A stretch of 64,000 nt of DNA from Guillardia theta CCMP2712 (lineage: Eukaryota; Cryptophyceae; Pyrenomonadales; Geminigeraceae), in contig NW_005434614.1 of assembly GCF_000315625.1 (NCBI RefSeq), positions 126,573 to 190,572 of the forward strand, written 5' to 3'. The notes beneath the pieces are model-generated. The model did no database searches. It had not been told where the DNA came from and saw only the letters and a list, made by a program, of their open reading frames with translations. Shown here piece after piece: positions 44,200 through 55,134 of this stretch (the stretch's first letter is position 1; each line of letters begins with the position of its first letter). The translations under genes were made by a program, and so were the position numbers.

Positions 44200-46651
44200 C
44201 TACCAGCCTCGTCTTGAGCTCTTTGCCGTCTCCTCCATGTCGAGCATCTTCGCGATCCCAGCTTTGGAGTACTGCAAGCGCATTATCTCTCCCTCTCACC
44301 CCCCTTCGCCTCTTCTCACCGCATAGATGTTGTCCTGCGGCATCGCCTCTCGCGGGCTCGAGCTCTCCTCGATCCTCGGCGAGAAGTCGGCGAGGCTAGT
44401 CAGATCGAGATGAAGTGACTGCTCGCTCATCTCCTCCTCCAGCTGCGACATGGGCGAAGCCGAGTCCTAAAAGATGGTGAGAGGCAGTCAGGCAGGAGCG
44501 AGAGGGAGCGAGGGAGGAAGCGGAACAAGAGGCTACGACCTCAAATTCACGGCTTCGCACGAAGGATTGCTTGAAGATCTTCTTCTCGTCTCTCTTCCAG
44601 CCGTCGAGGAGCTCGCGGATCTGATCTCTGACCGCCATCGCCATGGCCTTCATCAGCATCGCGTGCGTCTCGTGCATCACCGTCTTCGTGCTAGCGGCCA
44701 TCACGATCGCCATCACCTGCGGATCTTGTTCCTTGCGCTCCATTACCGGCACCAGCATCAGCGACGTCTTCCCTACCCACTCCGAGCCCCCCAGGTCGAT
44801 CCTGCGATCCAGCCCCCTCACCTCCTCGGCGTGCTCGCACACCCAGGGCTCCCCGTCTCGCTTCCCCAGCATCCAACCATGTCTTCCCGTGCAGGGGAAG
44901 GTGATCATAGAGACCTCGTCCTTGGAAGCATCGGACGAGATGCAGTACAGCAGCGGCTCCACTTCCTCCTCTTCCCTGTGCACCAGGGCGATCTGCCATG
45001 CAGCGTCAGGGCGTGGGCGAGCAGCTCGCGCCATGTGCCTGCGCGATCTGAGCATCGAAGGCAGACATCCAGAACCTCGGGTCCTCCACCTGGGCAGCAA
45101 GGGAAGTCACGGACGCTGGGAGGCCCTCCGCTGCTCCTACCACACATCCTTGTTGGAAGAGAGTGACAGCGTGAGAAGCGATGCGGAGGACGAGCGCCAG
45201 TTGATCCTGCTTGACGTACAGCTGCTCGTTGTGATGCATTACGTTCCCCAGCAGCACCGCCAGCCACTCGGTCGTCTCCACGTCTGACTCGGAGAACCTC
45301 TCCGCGTTGCTCCCGATCGTCAGCAGCTGGACAACCGCGTCAACGTCGACGACATCGACATCAACAACAATGTCATCAAAATCAACTTCTACAATATCAA
45401 CGACAACAACAAGTTCATCAAAATCAACTTCTACAACATCAACGACAACAACAATGTCATCAAAATCAACTTCTGCAACATCAACGACAACAACAAGTTC
45501 ATCAAGATCAACTTCTGCAACATCAACGACAACAACAAGTTCATCAAGATCAACTTCTACAACATCAACGACAACAACAAGTTCATCAAGGTTGTCAGGG
45601 ACTGACCGCGCATGGAGTCGTGGAGTTGTCAAGGATGGGGACACAGAGGACTTCAGAGCGCGAGTGCTCAGACCCTCCCACCTCCAGGTCGAACGGGCCC
45701 AACGAGCCGTCGATGGTCCCCTCGTCCTTGACCTTCACTCACAGGATCAGCCGTAAGCCTCGCCCAGCTGAGCCCCACCTGGACCAAGCTCTTCTTCCTC
45801 AGCGCCTCAGCCGCTATCCCACCCTCTCTGACGTCAACGAACTTGACGCGCCCGCCGTCGCCGTCGGGGAACTTGCGGCGGAACGTCAGGAAGGGCCCGG
45901 GACTCTCCGACTACCTCGAGGAACTCGTTGGTCTTGGCATCCACCCACGCTAGATGCGCCGCGTGAGCCCCGATGATGGCGGGAAGCTTGGCGGCGATCT
46001 TGAGCGACATGGCGTGTCGCTGCATGCCGATGGTCTGCCAAGACATAAGACCATCTCACGTGAGACGATCGCCACCTGGTTGACGAGGTACAAGATCTGC
46101 ACCTTCTTGTCGTGATCCTCTGCATCGGGTCAGGTTCGGGGGCTCGAGCGACCTCGTTCTCACGCTTGGAGGCGACGGGCTTGTCGGCATGTCTTGCCAG
46201 CTCCAGTACGACTCGACTCACGGGTGACGCCATCTTCTCGCTCGGGGCCTCAGGCTCCCGGGCATGCTCGTTGCTCGAGCTCTCAGACGGTCGCACATGG
46301 TCGTCGGGTTGGGTCTGCGAGATGCTTCAGTATCGCCACGAGCTTCTCGTCCTCGTCTGCTACCTTCGCTCCTCCTCGCATCGCCGCATGCCCCGCAGCT
46401 CTGACCTCACGGCGAGGAGAAGCTGACGCAGCAAGAGAGGAGCGGGGGGTAGGCTTCTTCCTCGCGCTGGAGGGCTGTGAGGGGGGCTTGGGGTTTAGGG
46501 CTCTCTCGGTAGGGAGTTGCAGGCAAGGTTGTCGCTCGGGAGCGAGTCGAGTCGCCTGAGGAAGAAGTGTTGACTGCCCGTGAGCGACGGCTCGTCCTAC
46601 GGGGGATGACAGGGCCTGGTCCAAGTCTGTTTGGCAGCCTTGAGATTTCAT
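44200..46651 (-). CDS. Protein with two GAF-like domains
   Basis: The start is taken at ATG 46651 (MKSQGCQTDLDQAL). After a basic N-terminal region, exons read LKIAAKLPAIIGAHAAHLAW, VDAKTNEFLEVVG, FRRKFPDGDGGRVKFVDV, EVLCVPILDNSTTPCA and then TIGSNAERFSESDVETTEWL, the order of a GAF domain (ligand-pocket strand, FteeD, following helix). A second similar block (44550-45010) reads ALVHREEEEVEPLLYCISSD, WVCEHAEEVRGLDRRIDLGG and KTSLMLVPVMERKEQDPQVM. A C-terminal coiled part (SQLEEEMSEQSLHLDL) and a last exon YSKAGIAKMLDMEETAKSSR end at TAG 44200. GAF domains often bind cyclic nucleotides or other small ligands; the ligand here is unknown. One intron holds a 42-bp repeat. Confidence 0.6.
45345..45600 (-). 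repeat. 42-bp tandem repeat inside GAF-gene intron
   Basis: About six copies of a 42-bp unit read, on the minus strand, DLDELVVVVDVAEV with small changes (DFDDIVVVVDVVEV, DFDELVVVVDIVEV). The unit keeps the frame and the frame runs open into the following GAF exon. A good GTCAGT donor before it and TTGTCCAG acceptor after it make it most likely intronic. Confidence 0.8.
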
Positions 46652-46748
46652 CCTCTTTGCGTATCCCTCCACGCTCTCTCCTCCTTCCTCCCCCTCCCAG
46701 CCCTTGTCGCGCGGGCTCGCCTGAAGTTTTCGGCTTGAGGGCTGCAGG

Positions 46749-46999
46749 TCACAGGAAGTGAGTGGAGCAGGGGAGAGGCTCCGACGTGCTCGCCTGCCGC
46801 CTCTGCCTCGCCTTGCTCATCCTCAGCCGAGCAAAGATCTCACTCCACAGGGCCCATCGCTCCATGCCGATCGACCTGAGCTCCTCCCATCAAATGAAAC
46901 AAGTCCTGCCCCTGCCCCTGCCCCTGTCCTTGCTCCTGCTCCTGCTCCTGCTGCTGCTCCTGCTGCTGCTCCTGCTGCTGCTCCTGCTGCTGCTCCTGT

Positions 47000-47032
<33 letters not shown>

Positions 47033-47524
47033 TGCTGCTGCTCCTGCTGCTGCTCCTGCTACTCACTTTTCTACAAGCAAAACGAAATCTTCGAGCTCGA
47101 TATCTCCTATCAGCAGCGCCTCCACCTGAGAGTAAGCTGAATGAATGGCAAGGAGGTACAAGGACGTCGGAGTACTCGCAGAAAGGCATGCGATTTGTGG
47201 AACTCCGGGTCTGCAGCGCGTCAGAGCGACGAGGCTGAGGAGCTTGAGCTCACTGAGGTCTCCTGCGTGAAGTCGGGGCGATCTCAACGCGTCTACAGGG
47301 AAGGCGTCAGCAGAGAGTCGCAAGGAGGAACGAGCTGCCGCACAAGAGTTCGACTCGGAGGAGAGCCTGACGGAGGGAGGGAGGCGGGAGAGGAAACCAG
47401 GTCTCGCTTCCACCACATTCTTGTTCAGCTTGTGGTACATGACGTTCTCCCTCTCACCGCACCGCCTCCTCCTCCTCTCTCCCTCCTCCCCTTCGCCTGC
47501 TGCTAGCCATGGTGATGTTAGCAA
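46749..47524 (-). CDS. Candidate two-exon protein of unknown function
   Basis: Exon 1 (to about 47073) ends QVEALLIGDIELEDFVLLVE|K at a clear GTGAGT donor. The intron holds the (CAGCAGGAG)n array. The acceptor GGAGCTCAG near 46880 gives, in matching phase, SIGMERWALWSEIFARLRMS KARQRRQA and the end STHFL at TGA 46749. The N-terminal half is Ser/Arg-rich and its start (47524 or an internal ATG) is uncertain. No family is recognised. It lies about 100 bp upstream of the GAF gene on the same strand. Confidence 0.4.
46905..47064. repeat. CTG/CTC-rich compound repeat (CTGCTGCTC)n
   Basis: Alternating CTGCTC, CTGCTGCTC and a run of eight CTG units fill the intron of the candidate gene at 46749-47524. 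All three frames stay open on both strands (poly-Leu, poly-Ala, poly-Ser/Arg, poly-Gln). Confidence 0.85.
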
Positions 47525-47734
47525 CGGACCGAAAAACGGTCAACGGCGGGGCGGGCCCGGGCAGGATCAAGAGGTTGGGAAAGAGAAGAGAGACGTTATC
47601 AGCTTATGTCAGAGTCAACAACAACGCTATGCGACTTCTGACGTACACTTGTTGCAACCACACATACATGTCAATATGATGGGCCCCTTGCTTCTTACAT
47701 ACACCAGTCACGGCACACATATATGACGGTGGTT

Positions 47735-49559
47735 TCACTTTAATGCAGCCCCAGGTCGATCATTGTGAAGCAGATCCGACAGCGAGAGCTTAGCTCGGTT
47801 GGCCTCGTACATCAACGAAGTCTTGGGAAGCACGCTGCTTCTGTTTCTCACCTTGCCTGCCTCCGGGTTCAAAGCATCGTCTGTCTTGGGGGCCTCATAC
47901 AGCTTGGCAGTTTCCTTCAGTCCTGTCCTGGGTTGCATCGCCCGAGGATCAGGCGAAGCTCTCCCGTCCTCCTCCGTCTCTTGCAAGCCAGCCGAGGCTC
48001 CACTGAAGAACGTCTGCCAGGCTTCCAATCCCACCTTGTCTTCACCTGTGGGGAATAAGCCATCGAGCGCGAGGAAGCAAGGAGCTCACTGCTGGGGTTC
48101 ATGTTGTTGAAGATCAGCTTCACGACGTCGTCGGACACAGGGAGCTGGAGGATCTGCACGGCTGCCAGCAGGTCTTCAACAGAGATGAGGCGATCTCGAT
48201 CCACGTCGATTCTTTCATCAGGTCAGTTCGTGTCAACCCGCAACATCTACAATCAAACACCTTTCAAACCCCTCGCTTGGCTGCTTTCCCTTGTCACAAA
48301 GCTCTTGCTTGAGAATCTTGAAACCTCGCTTGTATTCATCTGAGATGCTTCATCAAATAGAGAAAACAGAGGAAGCTTCATTGCATTGCACCAGTCTGAG
48401 TATTCTCAAGCATACGCTTCCTTTCGATGACCTTTCTCTGACTTTGCAACAGCTGCGAGTGTTTCTCCAACGTATCATCGATGAGGGAAACGAGTCGACT
48501 CGAGTCATTCACAAGCAGTGCAGGAGCTTCGAACGACATGTTTGCCATCTCGTCGATGAAGAGGAGCAGGAGGATCAGCAAAGGAAGAAGCCCGATAGAG
48601 ATGTAACTCCCGTGATTGCTTACAAACATAAAAGTGTATGTAAGGAGCAGAAAGCCGATCGTTGTGACCATCCGAGAGCAGCTGATGATGTCTTTGAAGC
48701 CATGGCAAGACTTGTTCAACTCAAAATCATCCAGCGCGCTCCACAAGTTCTCTGTCCCTCTCTGAAGAAGAGGGGTCGACATAGCGTCCGGCAGCAGCGC
48801 CATGTAATGTTGAGTACACCAAGCTTTGATGACGGGGACAGCAGCGATGCTGGAGAGGTTCTGATGAGCAGAAGTCAGAGGCATCAGCAGCTTGAGCATC
48901 GAGTCTCCTGACCTGAAGCTCCTCAAGCTCCCTGTCGCTCAAGACTTCTCGTTGCGAGAGGAGCTTGGCGAGGTCGTTGGCTTCCGCTGGCGTCACGCGC
49001 GAGTGATCTCTCGGCGGCCCAGCTCTCGTCGCCTCGTTTGATTGTGCAGCAGCCACGGTGAAAGCGTACAAGGCGACGCTATGGCGGAAGTAACGCCACC
49101 TGCGATCCAAGGCGTTCAACCTCACTGAAGCATCTGAGCAAATATCACCCCTCGATCGCGTCGCTCAGCACATGCGACGCCTCGTTTGCCAGCACTTGCA
49201 GTCGGCTAGTCGCCTTCACAAGAGATTTCTCGACAGACACGAAATAAACAAATCCTGTGCGGCACGTTAGAAGTATGCCCCGTATGTCGATATCTACCCG
49301 TGTAAAGCTTCAGCAAAACCATGAGAGACAAGACGAAGCTGACTTCCAGCGCCAAGCTCGATCGCATCGAAGCGCTACCAAGGGTGGTGAGACTTTCATC
49401 CACACACAGGCGATATGAGTACATGTTCCAGTCAGTTGGAGTCAGCCGATTGCGAAAATATACAAGAACTGCATGAAGCAACGCAGAAATCCAAAGCTCA
49501 GATCGCAGAAATGCTTTCTGTTTAATGAAGACATCAGAGTGAATAAATCTTCTCATCAT
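47735..49559 (-). CDS. Multi-pass membrane protein with C-terminal EF-hands
   Basis: MMRRFIHSDVFIKQKAFLRS starts the protein at 49559. Hydrophobic segments follow: LWISALLHAVLVYF, LEVSFVLSLMVLLKLYTG, GFLLLTYTFMFV and possibly LLPLLILLLLFIDEM. A mini-intron near 49128-49151 joins a helical exon (LDRRWRYFRHSVALYAFTVA). A long cytosolic-type exon reads CTQHYMALLPDAMSTPLLQR. The C-terminus holds EF-hand-like loops DVDRDRLISVEDLLAAVQIL and, across a short intron (48053-48102 region), NNMNPSSEDKVGLEAWQTFF. It ends at 47735. The EF-hand block resembles the tail of LETM1, but I do not see a clear LETM1 core, so the family stays open. A calcium-responsive membrane protein is an inference. Confidence 0.55.
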
Positions 49560-50104
49560 GCATGTGGAGACATCAATTCATCATGGGGGGATAGTGACAC
49601 CTTTGTCACGACCAGTCTGCAGCGCCCGAGAGCTGCCATGTAGATGTGCTCGTTAGCCTTCATTCGGATCTCCAGCAAGGCTGCGGCTCTCAGATACCAG
49701 GGAGAGGAAGTGTAACTCTAACGCATCAACAAGCCATCATGTGCTCCTATCATTGTGATCCACCACCCGACCTCTTTGCTTGGTTCGACCGCCCATCGCT
49801 GTTCCTCTACACTCTTCATCGCCTTCCTGCCATTCTTGTTGGTAGACCCTACCCGAGCCAAACGGCCGTCGGGTCGGTAAACCTCTAGTATCCTCTGCGA
49901 TATCTCTGTCACCTACTGACCCCGAACTTGAACGTTACGGCCTTCAGTTGGCGGAAATGACAGCCGTTACGTATTCTCAGATTAGAAGGGTGGGTATATC
50001 ACCGTACCCCCTTTCAATTCCCCGCAAAGAGGGTTTAAAGTACGGGTACTCAAATTTTTCGGCGGTTGTTGAGGGTCAATAGGCTGAGGGGTGGTCAACT
50101 CAAG
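49560..50104. promoter_or_regulatory. Divergent intergenic region with G-rich and CCGTTA motifs
   Basis: The right part holds ACCCTACCCGAG (49849), GAACGTTACGGCC (49930), AGCCGTTACG (49962), GGGTGGGTA (49988) and GTACCCCC (50002). The same word types occur in the GPAT/kinase intergenic region. It lies directly upstream of the small membrane protein. The left part shows nothing. Confidence 0.4.
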
Positions 50105-50638
50105 ATGCGCTCAGATACGGAGATGCGGCGGAGGGAGACAGGAAGGAGGGACGAGGAGGAGGACGAGGAGGACGAGGAGATGGATGAGAGAGAGAGAATC
50201 ATCTCAGAATGGTAAGAATTCATGCATTGCCTCCCCTCGTAAAGCTACAGATGTTTTCATCGTGATGATTAGATATTGTTTCGAAAAATGAATTGTGCGA
50301 TGTCTGAACCTGTTCCATTATCTTGCTGTTTTTCATCGGAAGTAATTTGCTGCCTATTCCGTCCGTGTGTCTTCTTGAACTAGATTAGGATATGAGATCA
50401 TGGTTGGTCTATTCTTGCTGTCACATGCTCAGAGATTGTCCTTAGTCCGAAGCTGTGTATTTGATTGCTTGTAACAAGTGAGTTTTGATATATGAGCTGA
50501 CTTGAATGTACTGACAGGGCAAATTTCTCAGTCATGCATTTTATTGGAACGACAGTTCTTGGTGCTGTCGCAATGGTCTTCTTACTGAAAATCATCATTG
50601 ACATCTTGCCACCTTGGTGGAAGACCCCCATGAAATAA
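50105..50638 (+). CDS. Small single-span membrane protein (about 74 residues)
   Basis: Exon 1 (50105-50211) encodes MRSDTEMRRRETGRRDEEED and more charged residues, ending ERIISEW. The intron is 50212-50517 (GTAAGA...CTGACAG). Exon 2 (50518-50638) completes the Trp codon and reads ANFSVMHFIGTTVLGAVAMV followed by FLLKIIIDILPPWW, a clear transmembrane helix, then KTPMK and TAA. An AATAAA-like sequence overlaps and follows the stop. The phase fits exactly. The layout (charged N-terminus, single C-terminal helix) recalls tail-anchored or small ER/mitochondrial subunits, but no family is recognised. Confidence 0.6.
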
Positions 50639-51182
50639 ATTCCCCCGATAGAACAGACGGCATTGCTGAAAATTGAGAAATAAAATACAAGCAGATGTTT
50701 ATTGACAATATTCTCAAACCTACATCATTCACCCATATTTACTGTCTTAGGCTAGGAATCAAGCAGTTTGCTTTCCCTCTGTATTCCTGCATACGGAGAG
50801 CGAGAGAAAGCTGGTTGATGTGAGTGAGTTCTCAGCGAGTCTTGATCGAGATGATGTTGAACCAGCTACATCTCGCCTCTTCTCTTCGCATTCCCTGGAA
50901 GACTCAAACCGAACTCGTTACTTCATGACTTTGGAAGTCACGAGTTCTTTGAAATGCCATTCATAACAATGGTCGGATCCCTCAAATCTCCTCTGCGTCT
51001 TCCTTCGATCTCCGAGCACTTCCCTGCACTTGTTCCTCACCTCTTCCTCCCTCCTTCTCTTCCACCCTCCTCCCTCACCCCAACGTTTCTCCATCTGGCA
51101 TCCATTCCCCCCACCTCCCCCTTCACTACATTCGACATTTGACTCTGCATTTGACTAGCCCAGTCACAACGGCGCTCGCAGT
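50639..51182. other. Intergenic region
   Basis: A plain AT-richer start with 3' flank of the small membrane gene, then CT-rich DNA (51030-51120) likely to be the 5' flank of the coiled-coil gene. I see no exon or distinct motif. Confidence 0.4.
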
Positions 51183-51744
51183 ATGGTCGGAAGGCGCTCG
51201 GGGGGCGTCTGTAGGGGCGAGAGAAGGGAAGAGGACGCAGTTGCAGCAATGCTCTCAGCATCGGCTCGTTCCAAGGCCATGGAAGACATCTCCATGCAGC
51301 ATATCAACAAGATCGTCTGCATGTCCGAGCCGCCCGAGGAGCAAGGGATCGGACGGGTCCTTCACAAGGCGGCGCCCTCGCTGGCGTCCTCGCTGGTGAA
51401 GAGCAAGAGGATGAAGAAGGAGGAGGGGTATCGGCTGAAGGATGATGCCTTCTTCATGCGGATCCAGACAGACAGCGAGCTCAGCGACAGTCTCCACCTC
51501 ATGAGCACGATTAAGAAGCAAAGGATGGAGATCGGGAAGCTGCGGAACCGGCTGGCCTTCTTGCGGTCTGAAGAAGAGGAGATGATGGACGACTCCTTGC
51601 AGATGGTGTCCGATCCTCATCAGGACGAGCAGAACTTGTACAACCTGTATGCTCCTCTTTGCTGTTTGATCTTCATGACCTGTCGGCAGGGAGCAGAGGC
51701 TGAGACAAGAGCAGGAGAGGCTGCAGGAGGTACACATCATCTCC

Positions 51745-51811
<67 letters not shown>

Positions 51812-53287
51812 TTGCTGTTCCTGCTCCTCTCACTTCAAGATGCAGAGGCAAGAGAGAGCGAGCACTCTGTTGCGGTCAGCTCAAGACCTTATCAAGTCAC
51901 GGCAAGAAATCTTCACTCCCTCCGAGCAAGAGCGACAGAGCGATCGCTATGTGAACACTCTCTTTCTCATACGAAGGAAATTCTGTCTGTGAATGATGCG
52001 CAGGGGCTGCAAGAAAAGTTGATAACTCCATTTCCTGGCACTGCATCGCATGTGGGAGCTGAAGGGAGAGAACAGGTTTGAATGATGTTGCTCAAGGGTT
52101 GTTTTTCAAACAATTCTCCTCAGAATCTTGATCTCCGACCAAACTTGGAAGTTATGAGGACAGCATCGGTGATTCATCCATCTTCGCTCCAAGGGAACGG
52201 CTGTCAGTCTCGTGGTGTTTGCCTCCTTTCTCTGACATCCACTATCAAGTTGACTTGACCCCGCCGTCCAACATCGCCGACAATCGTCTCTCGCACGACA
52301 AGACGGCTAGCACGTTCAGCCAGGACGTGAAGATGAACATGTCTTTGCAGTATGCGGTGAGACTAGAGCGGTTTCCCAGGGGAGTTGTAACACAGTTTGT
52401 TCCCAATGGTTGCAGGCACAAACCGCAACTAGTCAGGAGAGTTTGAAGAACGTGGTGAGTTGTGGAGGAGTGTAACAAGTAGCAAGTGATCGGCTGCTCA
52501 AGGTGGCGGAGCTCGAGGAGCAGTTTGACAGGAAGATGCACTTCCTACGACAGGCGAGGAGGAGGAGGAGAAGGAGAAGGAGAAGGAGAAGGAGAAGGAG
52601 GAGGGAAAGGAGGAGGAGGAGGAGGCGGCGGCGGGAGGGAGGGGGGTGGGAAAGGAGGAGGAGGAGGCGGCGGGAGGTGGGGGGGATGAGCGTTCTTCGC
52701 ATGCTGACGGGCTCACAGGCCCAGGAGAAGATGATAGAGATGCAGCATTGGAGGGCCCAGCAGGGCAGCCAGCTGAGCAACGTGAGAGACAATGTTCAAG
52801 TTCTCAGGGATGATTGTCGTTCCAACAGCATCACGACATGTCGAGATTGAACTCCATCACATCTGCCAGCCCCCTGGTACGGCGCAAGAGTCGAATCCTC
52901 CTATCTTGTTGCAGCCTCCTCTTCCCTTCCTGATCTGGACTTGTTGCTTCGTTGCGCCTCTCCCGCTGCTCCTCTCCCTCCTCCTCTCCCTCTCCTCTCC
53001 TCCTCCTCTCCCTCCTCCTCTCCCTCCTCTCTCCTCTCCCTCCTCCTCTCTCGCTCCTCCCGCTGCATTGCAGCTGACTTTCTCCCCCTGCAGCTCTCGA
53101 AGCTGGTCCAGGATGCCGAGCGCAACATGTTCCATCTTACTCACGTGCGTTCTCCTCCACATGTGCCCAGCTGACGCCGCGCTCAGAGAGCAGAGACCCT
53201 GTCCACTATGCTGTCTTCCAGAGGAGGAGAAGCAGCTGCTGTTTCAGAAGGAGCAAGAGCAGCAGGAGCAGCAGGAGCAGCAGGAGC

Positions 53288-53344
<57 letters not shown>

Positions 53345-54855
53345 GGCAGTAGCTGGAGCAGGAGCAGGAGCAGCGGCAGTAGCTGGAGCAGGAGCAGGAG
53401 CAGGAGTTTCTTCGAATGATATGGTTTCGTCGTTCCCCCTATGGGAGGAGATGACTCGGCGGAACAGAGCTTTTCCTCCCTTCTCCCCTCCTTCCTCTAC
53501 CTCCTCCCCGCCGAAATCAGTGGGGCAGCAGCAGCGTTCGGCAACGATGAAGGCAGCTGGAGGCAGAAATTCCCTTGGGGGGACCAGGAGGAGCGACGCT
53601 GAAAGAGGAGGAGGAGGAGGAGGAGGAGGAGGAGGAGGAGGAGGAGGAGTGGAGTACGAGGGGGAGGTCGAGTATTCTCTCCAACGAGAGACGGCGGGAT
53701 CGGACAGGCAACGGTCTCATGTGGGCGAAGAGAGGAGGGAGAGGGACGTGATGATTGAGTGGGAGAGGGAGATGGCGATGGAGAAGGAAAGGGAAAAGCA
53801 GAGGGAGAGGGAGAGGGAGAGGGAGAGGGAGAGGGAGAGGGAGAGGGAGAGGGAGAGGGAGAGGGAGAGGGAGAGGGAGAGGGAGGATGAGAGGGAGAGG
53901 GAGGATGAGAGGGAGAGGGAGGAGGAGGAGAGAGAGCGGATGATGCTGAGGTCAGAGAGCAGCAGCACGTCGGATGACGAGCTGCAGGAGCGGCTCAATG
54001 CCATCAGGCGGGAGGTGGACGCCATGGAGCAGGACAGTGCGCTGCTGTCAGGAGGGAGACGACTGGCTGAGGAGGAGGAGGAGCTGGAGAGGAGGATAGC
54101 GATCCGAGGTATCGTCAAGGAAGCTACGGAGCAGTCGAGACCGAGCGGGAACGTGATGCTAGCAGATATCTTCAGAGCTGGTGGACCGAGGCTGAGCGAT
54201 AGCGACGAGGAGGAGGTTCTAAAGGAGGAGGTTCTAAAGGAGGAGGAGGAGGCTCTGTGGGAGGAGGAGGAGGAGGGGAGAGGGGAGGAGAGGGACAGGG
54301 TAGATGAAGACACGAGAAGCTTCCTATGGAGCTCAGGAGTGCGCGAGGAAGACCCCATGGAGTTTCTGCGGGACGGAAAGCTCTCAGCCACGAGCTCGCT
54401 CTTCTCCTCTCCTCTCGCATCCTCCAGGTGCTCTGCGTGCTCCCTCCACGTCCTGACCTCCAGTAAGGCTCGAGGAAGCGACCACTAGCGCCTTCATGGA
54501 GTCTGGACCGAGCAAGTACAGCTTTGAAAAGGTGATCCTGCCTCCTGCCTCTTGCCTCCTGCTGTCTCTCCTCCTCCTCCTCCTCCTCCTCCTCCTCATC
54601 CTTTTTACTTCGGCTCCTGACCTACCTCGACAACAGGACGAAGCGTTAGTCAGGTCGCAGCCCTTCACAGGTGAGGTTGCTGTAGCTCGATCCTCCTGAC
54701 TGGCAGCAGTCCGTCTGCCCCTTGACAGCAACGGTGTGGGCGAGCAGCTACTCATGCCGACCCCACGGATGCGCGAGGGAGGAGGAGGAGATGGTGGCGG
54801 TGGCGGTGGATTAAGAGGAGGAGGAGGACTCGAAGATCGCAAGCGATCGCTGTGA
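51183..54855 (+). CDS. Coiled-coil protein with long low-complexity segments
   Basis: Exon 1 from ATG 51183 (MVGRRSGGVCRGERREEDAV) is soluble and helical (LMSTIKKQRMEIGKLRNRLA). Short exons follow: EQRLRQEQERLQE; DLTPPSNIADNRLSHDK; VAELEEQFDRKMHFLRQ; AQEKMIEMQHWRAQQG; LSKLVQDAERNMFHLTH. A large exon (about 53177-54430) then carries (AGAGAG)n, poly-Gly, (RE)n of about 20 repeats (53795-53925) and ELQERLNAIRREVDAMEQDS. Frame-matched splices near 54430-54466, 54532-54641 and 54671-54708 extend the gene to EDRKRSL at TGA 54855. It looks like a cytoskeletal or ciliary coiled-coil protein, but no family is recognised. Part of the repeat-coded sequence may be intronic. Confidence 0.5.
53250..53405. 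repeat. (GAGCAG)n hexamer array
   Basis: About twenty copies of GAGCAG/CAGGAG, interrupted by CGGCAGTAGCTG, lie in or beside the large exon of the coiled-coil gene. In the favoured frame it encodes Ala/Gly runs; another frame gives Gln/Glu runs and ends at a stop near 53352. Confidence 0.85.
53795..53925 (+). repeat. (GAGAGG)n hexamer coding Arg-Glu dipeptides
   Basis: About twenty units of GAGAGGGA-type hexamers encode alternating Arg-Glu in the coiled-coil gene. Two DEREREDERERE interruptions occur at the right end. Confidence 0.85.
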
Positions 54856-55134
54856 AGATCTCTTTGTTGTTTTCAGTGTGAGTTTGACATGATTCGCAGG
54901 CATCTCGTTCCTTGTAACACTCCGAACGCGCACAAACAATTCGAGAGATTAGGTGGAGCTGAAGACGGAAGAAAGATGGAATGACGACGAGGAGGAGGAC
55001 GAGGAGGAGCAGCAGACGAAGACAAGAGAGATGGAGAAAAAAGAGAATGAGCAAGATGAGAAGAACAAAGTGAGAGGAGGCTTGCGAGGGGAGCAGGAAT
55101 AGCAAACAAGGCAAGGAGCGTCAAAAACGTCTTC

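Noticed and set aside
47735-49559. Calling the EF-hand membrane protein LETM1
   Set aside because: Only the EF-hand tail is similar; no clear LETM1 ribosome-binding-like core was seen.
54752-55114. Extra 3' exon of the Sfi1-like gene
   Set aside because: A donor-like CAAGTGAGAAG at the stop and a possible exon near 54850-54950 exist, but it would overlap the last exon of the convergent gene and shows no Trp repeat.
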